NCBI GenBank assembly: GCA_019915135.1
Contig: JAHLMK010000002.1
Coordinates: 124,001 to 188,000, forward strand
Source of the DNA: Strobilurus pachycystidiatus
Lineage: Eukaryota; Basidiomycota; Agaricomycetes; Agaricales; Physalacriaceae
Length of the DNA stretch: 64,000 bases
Direction of reading: 5' to 3'
Shown in pieces: positions 54,183 through 64,000 of this stretch; within the stretch, counting starts at the first letter, position 1; every line of letters begins with the position of its first letter. The translations under genes were made by a program, and so were the position numbers. The notes under the pieces are model-generated. The model had not been told where the DNA came from, did not search any database, and saw nothing but the letters and a program-made list of their open reading frames with translations.

Positions 54183-56521
54183 GGCGGTTTCCAGCGTCGG
54201 TCGACAGCGGGTGAAGAGCGGGCCCGACGTCGCGCGCTCACTTAATTCGCGGTCGCGAGTGGGAGAAAGAAATTGAAACTGCGGCAAACTCCGACACTGG
54301 CTGTTTGAGATCACAAGCGTGACTTGATGCCACTCAATCAATAAATACACGGCACGGACCCTGCAGGATCGCCGGACGCAGCGTAGAGTACAGATATGTG
54401 CGTAAGTATCCTTAACCTACCTGCTACCCCCACTACCGATACGCTATAGAACGAACCGACGCTCGATGCCCCCGTCTTGCATAGCGACTCACATTCTACA
54501 ACACGGCATGAGGCAGAGAGGGGATATCATTTCCCAACTGACTTCCTCCATCACATACTTACAAAGTCAAATATAGGCAGTGCGTCGGAGAAGATACCTG
54601 GCAGCATGAAGCAATCTGCAGCGGGTGGAAATTCTCCTCGCATGGCTCTACATGGCCCCATAGTGGATAGAGTGTTGATGGGAAGGATTCCAATCTCCGT
54701 GTTGAGAGCACTACTATCAATATACAAGAGTTGAACGTTGAACTTGGAACGTTGTTGATACTTAGGTCGATATTATGACATGCACTGCCCGGAACGCCGC
54801 CGTAGCTATGCTCGGCATCTGGCGTCGGCTAAGCACACGGCGGAACAATTGGCACGGCGGCAAAAATGGCACGACAATCGGAGCTTGAACCTTAAAAAAG
54901 GCGATGGACGCAGGGTCGCTCACAGAGGCTGAGGCTGAGGGCGCAGGACGGCGCAAAACGTTCTCGGGAGGTCAAGCTTCAAGGGCAGCCGTTAAATGAG
55001 CTGTGTGTACAAAACATCATCGGGAAACAGTGCAAGGTAATTTTTACACCCAAAAGGTGTCGTATTATGACCTCGACAGGCTGGTATTAGATACGTATTG
55101 TAACCTCGGCAGGCTGGTTTGGCCCGTGAGGGTTGGTTGTTGAGATATAAAGAATAATTACCCGCACGCTGTTCAAAGAGCACCGAGCATGGACAGCAGC
55201 GAGGGAACAGGCCCTAGGCAGCAGCGTCGAGATTTGTGATGATGGTGGTTACGTTCACTCACTCTCCTTCAACTTCTACTTCTACTTCAAGTTCTTGCAT
55301 CCAGAACTGGCGTTATAATCTGGGCTTGAGCTTCACTGAACTTCTGCTCGTTTAGCCAGGCATGTGAATCATGTGGGCTGTGAGGCTTGGATTCTTGCGC
55401 ACGTCGAACCCCTCATCACTCAGAATGCTGACGTACCGCGAACCTTCTTGGCGTTCAATCGTGCAGAGTCCCTCATCTCTGAGTGGTATTTCAGGTGTCC
55501 TCTCACAGCTCTGGTCTAAACTTTCTGGAACGAGATTGTAAGAAGGTTCAGAACCATCGATCCAACAGCTCAAACAGCCGCAAATGGGCGTAACTACTCG
55601 CCGTCCTCTGTGGCGTACCAGCTTAGTACGATGGCTAGAGATTCGGTGACTCAGATTAGCCAACGTGTCTGTACTACTACTATCGAGGTAGTGACCAAGC
55701 TTTGACGCTCAGGAGTCTCCGTCAATGGCTTTGCGTATTTGACTCTGCGCATATCGTTGATTAACGACATAAAAAGTGTAAGTGAAGTACCGCGCCGGTG
55801 ACAAAAAACGGCCCGAAATCTCCACGTCCTTCTTTGGTTGGACACCCGCAATTCTGCACAGCACCAATTTTCTAGAGGCCGAACTGCCCAACAAAATTGA
55901 TTCAGTGGAGGTGCGACCGTCCTTCATTTCCTTCACCTCCTCTTTGCCGGCATCAGCTCACTCACATGCTGAGCCCTCACTTCTTCAGCATAGGAAATTT
56001 TCATCATCCTAAGCATGACCACCATTCACGACGTAAAGAAAAACGAATTCTATGCCTACATCTCGGTTACCTAGATCTACTGGCGGGTGAAAAGTTGGGA
56101 AGCTCCCAAACCTAGTGGCGTGTCCCGACAGACTCCTACCTGTAATGAACCTGAAGACTTTCGCTAACTTGGAGAACGCTGCACGTCTATGGTTGTGCCC
56201 TTGTTACATGCTAATTTCACATCCTAGCTTGCCGTTTCTGCATACCTTATTTCTATTCAGAAATGGCCCGATGATTTGGCGACGGATTTCGCTGTCGTGA
56301 GGAACCACACTCAAGCATTGCCCCATGTCTGGTGCCTCCGGCTCCGGGCCCCTTTCGAAACTCATGCGCTGGCTCTCTCAATGTAGACGTGAATTTACCC
56401 CGAGTAACACACGCCTCGACAGAGCATTCTTGGCATTCAGATCTAATACATAACGACTTCTTTTCAGTTGGTTCGTGTCCCGTAATTTGCTTGCTAGCCT
56501 TGACTAAAACTTGACATCTAG
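54183..56521. other. Intergenic, 2.3 kb
   Basis: No supported gene. A minus-strand frame at 55352-55663 (103 residues) has some protein-like composition but no partner exons. An imperfect tandem repeat of period 33 bp sits at 55061-55118. Confidence 0.45.
55061..55118. repeat. Imperfect 25-bp direct repeat, period 33 bp
   Basis: The copies at 55061-55085 and 55094-55118 agree at 22 of 25 positions; both contain CAGGCTGGT. Confidence 0.8.
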
Positions 56522-57842
56522 GCGCTGCTGCTCAAGTATCCGTCGAAAGGAAAACTGCGAAGCCAATTTGAAGAACTCTCCTGATCCCAGGTCGGCTCGT
56601 ACAGCAGTCAAAACGATTTAGAGGTAACAGAAGCCGTTACAGAATTATACATCAACCGGTGGCTGCAAAACGTCGCGTAAGGTCTTACTACTAGCAGTAC
56701 CTGCCCTAATTTTGTTGACCAGTCTTCATGCAGCGGAGCTGTTGGTGAGTTGATGCGAGCACAAAGTCAATTTTAATCCAGGTCTCTTCTATTCGACCTC
56801 GGTCAGGCGATAATATTATTCCCAAGACTAGGTATGTTGATGCTTCTTGTCGTAAACTTGAGCGCTTAGTAGCTGTGCAGCGTGTTCGGAAGATTGCCGC
56901 GAGACATCAAGCAACCTCCGCCGCTCGTACACGCCTTCACCGCATACGCGGACCGCCTCTTTCTATCATAGCAGCCGTCAGCTTTACATCTATACCACTA
57001 GCACGACTCGGACTCGTCGCCTTGGCAGCAGCTGTCGTACTTTGATAGGCTCACAATCACAATCTCACCAACGCGTTGGAACGACCGCGGTGGTGTAAGA
57101 TCCTTCGAACGAGTCATAAACCCCATTCAGGCCCTCTTTGTTAAGCGCCTGTGGAACGTTGTTCCGTCTTTTTGTGTACTGATGATGGTGCTGAGTATGA
57201 ATTCACCGCCACCATTGTACTCACTTTGTATCTACAGCCGTTGGGGCCTCAAAGTGATTCTTGTGATATCTTTCACACCCTCGATCCTTATCGTCATGAT
57301 CATCATCGCAATCAAGTGGTACCTATCGCTCAAGCTTGACCGCAACCTCCGGGATTACATGCCCACCGAGGGTACTCAGGACAATACACTGCTATAATTT
57401 GGCACATCACTTCGGTCATCCGGATCCCGCACTCCATACTGAGTCATTCGCGTGTATGCCACGTCCGAATAATCCCCCTTTATTCTACGGTGGCTCATAC
57501 GCAACTACTGCCGACCTGACGTGGTATAGCGGCCACCTTGAAGTAGACGCCCATATGATTGATGGACTCGAAAGATTGCATTACTCAGGTAAGAGCTGAT
57601 TCATTCCTCGCGATCTAACCACATTCGACAGCATGAGTCGAATGCCCGGTACTACCCCAGAGGAACAACTGGAATGGAATGGCAGCATGTCCACCGACAT
57701 CGGAGCGAGCGCTTATACGTCTTTTTGTCCTGAGCTCGGTTGTTTCACCTCAACACGGGTACACGCGTTACGAATACCCGTCGTATACCGCATACAGCAG
57801 GCCTCAGTTCCTCCTCTCGCCAGACCACCGGTCTTGCTTTGA
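56522..57842 (+). CDS. Possible multi-exon membrane protein, 5' end not found
   Basis: A chain of exons closes in frame with ordinary splice sites: 56522-56535, 56591-56676, 56723-56744, 56782-56831, 56881-56926, 57002-57315, 57380-57588 and 57661-57842. No start codon is fixed. The longest exon reads SYFDRLTITISPTRWNDRGG, then a hydrophobic stretch (GLKVILVISFTPSILIVMII) that would span the membrane. The next exon is rich in His/Pro/Tyr (HHFGHPDPALHTES). No family is recognised. It could be a lineage-specific gene, or a decayed one that happens to look open. The final two junctions are the least certain. Confidence 0.3.
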
Positions 57843-58298
57843 TCAAAGACTCCACCACATGTCAAATGCGTCTCTGTCCTCAGGTGCATTTCGATTTGAT
57901 CCTATCCATGAAGATACGTCCGAGAGCATGCTCGGAGATGGTATACTCAAGGAACCGTGACACCAGTCCGTATGTGCCTCCGGACGGTACCCGAACGCTT
58001 TCACCTGCGCCGTATACACCTCACGAGCAACACGATTTGCCGCCTTTCAACAAACAAGAACCTCACAATCGGTAGTAGGCGGTGGGGTCTGTCGTTACAA
58101 GATATGTTACTATGTATGATCTCATACAGTATGATCCTGAACAAAATGACAATATTCGAACCTCTGATACTTCTGCGTATGCTCATAATTCAGGACCTTG
58201 CCGCCTACCACTGCCAGTAGTAAGTACCATGAAACGAAGACGTGATCTGACTTACTGCTACCACGTGTGCGCGTACGACTTGTTTCTACCCCACGATC
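57843..58298. other. Intergenic, 0.46 kb
   Basis: Contains a Pro-rich open stretch to 58075 that could be a further 3' exon of the preceding candidate gene. Otherwise promoter of the IMPACT-family gene. Confidence 0.4.
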
Positions 58299-59112
58299 AT
58301 GTCCAACTTAGATTCATTCATTTCGCGTGCCAAGTCTCTGCCAATCCCAGTAGCCACTTCTCAAGAGATACGGGACCGCGGCTCCACCTTTGTCGCGACC
58401 ATTTTCCGCTGCAGCACGCCCGAACACGCGCGGGTGTGCACCCAGCACCTCAAAAACGTCCTTCACGCCTCCAAACCCGCATCGCACGAGATCGCCGCGT
58501 GGCGCTGCATGGTGCTGAAACAGCAGCACTCCGGTTTGGGTGGGCCAGATGACTTTGCGGTAAAGAGCGGCTGCGAGGATGACGGTGAGCAGTGGGCTGG
58601 CGAGAGGGTGCTCAAGGTTATGAAAGCGGAGGCGGTGATCGATGCTGCGCTTATCGTCAGTCGATGGTAAGTTACGGCGCGCAACCCACCCCACAGACAA
58701 TATCATGTACATTGGTAGCTTATCGAGATTAGGTATGGGGGCAACATGCTTGGCCCAGTCCGATTTACTCACATCGAAACATGTGCGGCGGAAGTTTGTC
58801 AGGTACATTCAAACTACACGGCCATTGGCCCACTGCCAATCTAACGCATCATGTTGAACACAGATATTCAAAGCACAAGATGAACTTGACGAAGCGGTTC
58901 TTACGCTGTCGATGCTGGATGAAGAACTAGACGAGCTACGGAAGGAGCTTAATGCGTTGAATGAGGCTAATGGCCAGCCGCCCAAAGCCCCGAACTATCC
59001 CAAGTGGACTATTGCGGAGCTACCAAAGGCCAAGAGACTCGTTAAGGCGCGGGAGAACGCAATCAAGTCAATGAAAGACCTCATCGCTGAAAAGAAGGCA
59101 ATGATAATATAA
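58299..59112 (+). CDS. IMPACT/UPF0029 family protein
   Basis: Exons 58299-58666, 58733-58802 and 58864-59112 give 228 residues. The UPF0029 signature is clear: CEDDGEQWAGERVLKVM, then ALIVSRWYGGNMLGPVRFTHI across two splice sites. The N-terminal RWD domain of yeast Yih1 is absent. Instead a C-terminal Glu/Lys-rich helix (EELDELRKELNALNEANG) probably forms a coiled coil. Full-length IMPACT/Yih1 restrains the Gcn2 kinase; without the RWD domain this role is doubtful here. Confidence 0.88.
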
Positions 59113-59467
59113 GGAAGCATGCAAGGCTTATCCGACGAGCGCCTCATGTTCTAGAATAGGGTTTGGTTTGTTAGTACCAGAGTGTTGGAATTCGTGACAA
59201 GACAAATTGAAACAGGCTGGGTTGGGACTGAGGCCAATCTGGAGGAACATGTGGCGCTACATGACCCGTGGCGGAGGCTGATGCGCTTCGACTCGTAATC
59301 GATAAGTTGCGATTGTGTATCAATGAACAACGCTTGGCCTGGAGTTCGGACTATTGGCCGACTTTGATGTCATGAGGGATAGACCACGCTCTGTACTTAC
59401 GGGTCCAGTCCAGAAACAACGATATGAAATTGACGCGATGTCAAGCAAAGTACAGCATTAACCCCAT
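59113..59467. other. Convergent intergenic spacer, 0.36 kb
   Basis: No gene seen. Confidence 0.5.
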
Positions 59468-60339
59468 CTATGAGCGTTGACCGCCGTATCGCGCCTTGCG
59501 GCCGATATCGAACGGTATGTATTTGTACTTGATCATGTGTCTGGAGAACGCGCAGACGTGATTAGCACAAGAAGAGACGCGGGAGGGCGTGGGGACTGAC
59601 TGTATCTGGCGTCTCATGGTCAATGCAAAGAGGACGAAAAAGTAAACGACAAGGATGGGCCAGTAGACCGGTACGTCAAACACTTCTGAGGTCGTTGCGA
59701 CCAGAGCGAGGATTGTGGCGCGAGTAGCAGAGAGCCTGTGTAACAAGATGAGAAGTTGAGTGACGAAGAACGTGATGCGACCCACCAGAATTGCCATTCA
59801 GGGAGACGCCTAACGAACGGTCGAAATTCGTCATCTCTCTGGCTTGGTAGAGGGCTTCTAGAGTCTTCGCCTCCTTCCTCTATCTCGTCAGCAAGAAGGT
59901 CGTCTTGCAGAGATGGATCGAATTTTGGCTGAAGGAACGCGAGGAGAAGATTGAGGAGATATATCGCGTGCGCGTCTATTGAACTGTGAGCAGGAGTAAA
60001 GATTTACAGCCATTTTGTTCTCACAGCAGACTGGAATGAAGATGCGAAAATCGTTTAGTGAGTTATTTTCCGAGACGCGACGCGAGGAACGCACCAATGT
60101 ACCACTGGAAAAGCCGTTAGCGTCAACTTTAGAATAGAAATTGGAGGAAAGCGCACCCCTTGAGCGAAGACAATGCGCAGCAGGAAAAGAGAGACCAAGC
60201 CGGCTGTTGCGAGCCAGCGGTTGAGCATGTGGGGCGACCAGCGGTCAAGGACTTGCTGGTACTGCCTCTGGAGTCGTGTGAGGGTGGCCATAGCGTTCTG
60301 GACGGGCGTGGCGTCCCCAGAATCAGAGTCGGACATCAT
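59468..60339 (-). CDS. RER1: RER1, retrieval receptor for ER membrane proteins
   Basis: Golgi membrane protein that returns escaped ER membrane proteins through COPI vesicles. Exons 60157-60339, 60095-60104, 60025-60030, 59786-59975, 59601-59735 and 59468-59540 give 198 residues; the second Met (60336) could also start. Family features: [64 protein letters not shown] and the cytosolic tail [17 protein letters not shown]. Four hydrophobic segments are seen, as expected. Exons of 10 and 6 nt are both needed to build WYIVCYAHA. Confidence 0.95.
60025..60030 (-). other. 6-nt micro-exon of RER1
   Basis: TCTGCT (minus strand) sits between ATTCCAG and GTGAGA. It supplies V-C-Y partial codons between WYI and AHAIYLLN. 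The preceding exon (60095-60104) is 10 nt. Confidence 0.85.
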
Positions 60340-60586
60340 TGCTCGTCGTGGTCGTGTCAAAGAGGCAAGAGTGAAACGTGCGAATTTTCTTACGTCACGC
60401 ACAGCATAGCCACGGCAGTGTCTAGGCTGTCTTCTCCTACTCAGCTGTTAACAGCAGTGAACACCTCAGAGACACGTCGAAGCATATAGCAGCACTTGCC
60501 TAAGGCCTGTGCTTGAAGCGAAGCGAGCTTGTATTTCTTTCGTGTATTTCCTTCGGCTGGCACGGCCCGGTCCATTATCTTCTGCC

Positions 60587-61628
60587 ATGTCCACCTCAGT
60601 CGACCTCATCGCCCAACACATCCTGAAGCACTTTGCCTCCAGGAAATCCCCACTAAAGCCTGCCTTTGTTGCTGTGCAAGGCCCCCAAGGCTCAGGCAAA
60701 TCTTACCTTACGAATCTTACCCAAAAGCTTCTCTCCAGTCCCCCTCATAATCTTCGCGTCGTCGCCGTCTCGATAGATGATCTTTACCTGTCTCATTCCG
60801 GGCTCGTCGAGCTCTCTTCCAGGAACCCCCACAACCCACTATGGCGTGGACGTGGGCAGCCAGGAACTCACGACATCGAACTCGCGAAGCGCGTCTTGGA
60901 AGCACTGAAAGGAGAGGACAGTCGAGAGGTAGAGATCCCAATCTTCGACAAGAGCTTATTCAACGGAGAGGGCGATCGTCTCCCCATTGGTCATCCTACG
61001 CGAACACCGGTCGACATTGTCATCATGGAAGGATGGTGTACCGGCTTCCATCCTATCTCACTTCTTGAGCTAAACGAACGATGGAATGGCGTCTGGGAGA
61101 AAGAGAAGCAAGTACTGGGTCTCTCAGATTCCATCATAGGCTCGAAAGAATCCTTGGAAACTATCAATACCACACTACATGCCTACCTCGAGTTGTGGTC
61201 TTTCTTCGATGTCTTCGTTCAGGTGCGTCCCCCACAACAATCACTTGAATGAATACTTATTGTCGTCCATCATTCCAGCTCGCGCCAAGTCCACGCGCTG
61301 ATTTTCCGTCTGCATACTCTGTCATCTACAAATGGAGGCTCGAACAGGAACATAACATGAAAGCTCACAATGGCGGTTTTGGTATGACCGATGATGCCGT
61401 CAAATTGTATACCGTCCATGCCCTTCGGTCGCGCTTCGCACTCATGCTCATCACACACTTCACAGGTTCGTCGACCGATACATCCCCGGATACATTTTCT
61501 TCGGGAGCGGTGTGACCGATGGCTACACCGGCGGCGATGGTGTCCACATTGCACCGCCATGGGTGGGAAAGGGGATCCGCATCTCAATTGATGAACATCG
61601 GGAGGTTGTTGCCACCAGCGAGATTTGA
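60587..61628 (+). CDS. P-loop kinase of the TDA10 / D-glycerate 3-kinase family
   Basis: Exons 60587-61222, 61279-61406 and 61466-61628 give 308 residues. Walker A GPQGSGKS is at residues 32-39, followed by VVAVSIDDLYLSHSGL and the family segment NPLWRGRGQPGTHD. The IMEGWCTGF and IYKWRLEQEHNMKA motifs and C-terminal DRYIPGYIFF agree with yeast Tda10 and plant glycerate kinase. The likely reaction is ATP-dependent phosphorylation of D-glycerate or a related small molecule; the fungal substrate is not established. It is transcribed divergently from RER1 with 247 bp between the starts. Confidence 0.92.
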
Positions 61629-62075
61629 CCTTAAACAGAGTCATTGTGACTCACTCGGTTATATTCACTGCTTTGACGCTGCGGGGTAATTACCAAGGTA
61701 CATGTGGCCACATCAACGTACCCGCGCGCGACGCGCTCGTACGACACGTCGCGGCGCCGTCCTGCTCCCGATATGAGCACAAAGCCAAATCAGCGCAGTG
61801 TATGGAAGATTCATCATCAACGCTAGAATGCAGGCGATGTTCGCGCAGCTTTGACAAGTTTTTGTTGGACAGTTGTGTTCTACGATGATCACACTGGAAG
61901 AGCTATGAAGGTATATGTGATTTACTGATTGTTATTCTCTGTTCTTCTCAGCAGTTGTTGAACATGTACAGCTCGTTTGATCTTCACCGCCGACGTCCTT
62001 CGAACATGTTCGAGATTTCGGACGATGGCCCGATCGAATTTGATTTTCCCGTTCCTAAGTCATCGACCTACAATC
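61629..62075. other. Intergenic, 0.45 kb
   Basis: Promoter of the acetyltransferase gene; no other gene seen. The frame is open upstream of its ATG back to about 61977. Confidence 0.5.
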
Positions 62076-63066
62076 ATGTCGGCGTACGGGGCCATCACAA
62101 CGCGTCGAGTCGAAGGCGCACTTCCGTCGACAAAGTGGTACTCTAAATCCAAGGACAGCTCTATCACCGTCCAACACCTCACACTCGAGACTGCGAAACC
62201 CGTTCCAGGCCTCGTCGAGTACTTGTCTGCAGTATTTACTGCAGAAGTCGAGGCTGGCTTGACTTACCCTCAAGAGGGCCCTTATGATCAGGCCGCGTTT
62301 GAAGCCTACTTCTTCGCCGCAGACGCGTTTGTGGCGATTCTCAATACGAATGAGGAGCCTGATCCCAAGGATGACTCAAATGATGCCATCGTCGACTCAG
62401 AGGCAATCAAGTCGTCAAGTCTGAGCATCATAGACACCGCTAATGGTCGACCTTGGGAAGAATGCGTCATGGGCTACTACTATGTATGTGACTCCTCCGT
62501 TCGTTCCTTGGCGCGTTCAGGTCGGGCGTCATAGCACCTCGCTCCTGGATCTCTAAACTCGACATGATTGGATACTGATGCAAAATCACAGATTAAACCA
62601 AATTATCCAGGAAGATCTTCCCATGTCAGTGTGGTCCTTCATAGCGTAGATATTCCTGAGGCGCGGAATGCTGTTAAAACTTGGATGTCACTGACGGGTT
62701 TCATCTTATCCTCAGATATGTAACGCGGGGTTCGTCGTGCCGCCCGCACAGCGTGGTCGGGGATTCGGATCAGTCCTAGCCAAGTCCTACGTGCACTACG
62801 CGCCCAAGCTGGCATATCAAGCGAGCGTCTTCAATCTTGTGTATGTCAACAACGTGGCGTCAATCAAGTATGTGGTTGCATTACTCTTGTACCGACGACA
62901 GGTGCTCAAGTACGTTACTCGGCTAAAAAGGCTTTGGGAGCGTCTCGGGTTCACGAAAGCAGGACGTATTCCGCGTGCGGGAAGACTGAAGCGAAAGGAC
63001 GGAAACGGAGAAGAGTATATGGACGCATGGGTCTTCTATAAGAGCTTTATCGATGCCGAGGCTTAG
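62076..63066 (+). CDS. GNAT acetyltransferase, MPR1-like
   Basis: Exons 62076-62483, 62592-62624, 62716-62867 and 62931-63066 give 242 residues. The segment KPNYPGRSSHICNAGFVV and, after it, RGRGFGSVLAKSYVHYAPKLAY with the acetyl-CoA-binding loop resemble yeast Mpr1, which acetylates azetidine-2-carboxylate and proline-related compounds. The C-terminal LWERLGFTKAGRIPRAGRL also agrees. Introns are 108, 91 and 63 bp; the last is a multiple of three without a stop, so unspliced mRNA would insert 21 residues. The substrate is inferred from family only. Confidence 0.87.
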
Positions 63067-64000
63067 TTTGAAGTAGACTCGACCATACAGCGCATTCTGT
63101 GAACGTAGACACGAACTTGCAGCGATGTAATAGTTTTTAGACTTGCCACTCAAGTGCCCAGATAGACCGAGAGGTGAGTACCACTGTAAGCCCCAATCGA
63201 TACGGATTACTGAGCTCCGCTACTAGTATGAGGCAGCGTCCCGAGTCACAATGGAGTGGGTTTGATATAGCACTACGTAGAATTTGGACGTGCAGTCCAG
63301 AGTAGGACGAGAACGTCAGGCTGGAGATGGGACTCCATTGTGCGAGTCGGCGCCGGAAAGAACAAGTAATCGCACAGATTGGGAAATGAATACGACGAAA
63401 GAAGGAATCACATCCCAGAGCCAAGGAAACTGTGACTCTATGTGAATCGGCGAGATGATTGCTGCTGTCCCGAGGATCCGGTGACTTTAGACAGATGGTT
63501 GGCGACAGCATTGTGGACGATTCGGATCTTGAGCCACTAGCATTTAGTCGAAGGAGGCTGAGTTGGGCGTCGTACTCCACGTCCCATCGTATATAGCTAA
63601 GCAGAGAAATCGAGGTTGACAGCCTCAAGAACCCAGCAGTCAGGGACTTCCGTGTGCGGAGCTCTCCAAGTGGCTTCTCGCGAGGATTACACGTTCACAA
63701 GCGTTCACGAGACAGAAGAGTGTTCAAATTAATACCGTCCCGACAGATTTGCCATTCCGAGAGACAATGTGGATATGCACACGTTGTTTAAGCATGACTT
63801 GTACCGAAATCACTGACTCGAGGCGGTGGCGAGGACAGGAAAGACCTTGCTGTCAGACATTTCGGTGTGGGAACTCTGGGGAGTTGCTGCGCGGGTTTTT
63901 GAGTGCAGGGCGATCTAAAGGAAGAACGTTGTCGAGTGCTGGAATGATCTTTTGTGAGGGGTCGGGAAGACGCGATGCACGAGGCTAGCCACTGTGCGGA
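63067..64000. other. Terminal region, no supported gene
   Basis: Holds a 163-codon minus-strand open frame (63137-63628) rich in Ser, Leu and Arg without a recognisable domain, and short plus-strand frames. A TATATA at about 63590 lies inside that frame. Confidence 0.4.

Noticed and set aside
55352..55663. 103-codon minus-strand frame with fairly protein-like sequence
   Set aside because: No start context, no neighbouring exons in phase and no recognised homologue; kept only as a note in the intergenic entry.
63137..63628. 163-codon open frame on the minus strand
   Set aside because: Ser/Leu/Arg-rich composition without domains, a TATA-like sequence inside the frame, and no splice partners.

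Overview
The window is nuclear DNA from a filamentous basidiomycete, most likely an Agaricomycete. Coding sequence is broken by many 45-65 bp GT-AG introns, genes are dense on both strands, and the gene set is fungal: fungal-type tRNA ligase, arginine-type carbamoyl-phosphate synthase, Epl1, Hrd3, a TmpA-like protein and phenylalanine ammonia-lyase. I saw no tRNA, rRNA, intact transposon or CRISPR. Coordinates below come from hand splicing; nearly all multi-exon models close in frame, and those that do not close cleanly are flagged.

Layout. 1-6 kb: 3' part of a D-2-hydroxyacid dehydrogenase, two unrecognised genes, a SAP/F-box-like protein with WW-ending repeats, and an F-box-like protein. 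6-10 kb: a secreted double-psi beta-barrel protein, then an FAD-dependent amine oxidase. 10-14 kb: mitochondrial carbamoyl-phosphate synthase large chain on the minus strand. 15-21.5 kb: a TmpA-like membrane protein, oligoribonuclease, and tRNA ligase in convergent orientation. 21.7-28.8 kb: a thaumatin-like protein, a prenyltransferase-alpha-repeat protein, Hrd3/SEL1L (ER-associated degradation), and a DEK_C/SWIB protein. 29-34 kb: a C2H2 factor and phenylalanine ammonia-lyase. 36-43 kb: an AT-hook/C2H2 factor, a GC-rich hairpin array, Fcf1 (rRNA processing) and Epl1 (NuA4 acetyltransferase). 43.6-47 kb: a DUF1917/Bles03-like protein, a small cysteine-free secreted protein, and a START-like protein. 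47.8-54.2 kb: one 2,085-residue acidic protein with a RanBP2-type zinc finger. 56-64 kb: a doubtful membrane-protein gene, an IMPACT-family protein, RER1, a TDA10-like kinase, and an MPR1-like acetyltransferase.

The genes are mostly unrelated housekeeping functions and do not form a biosynthetic cluster. The most unusual items are: eight or more perfect GC-rich hairpins packed into 180 bp between two divergent promoters (38164-38343); a concentration of micro-exons of 3-18 nt in seven genes; three GC-AG introns; at least six introns that are multiples of three and free of stops; and the giant acidic zinc-finger protein.
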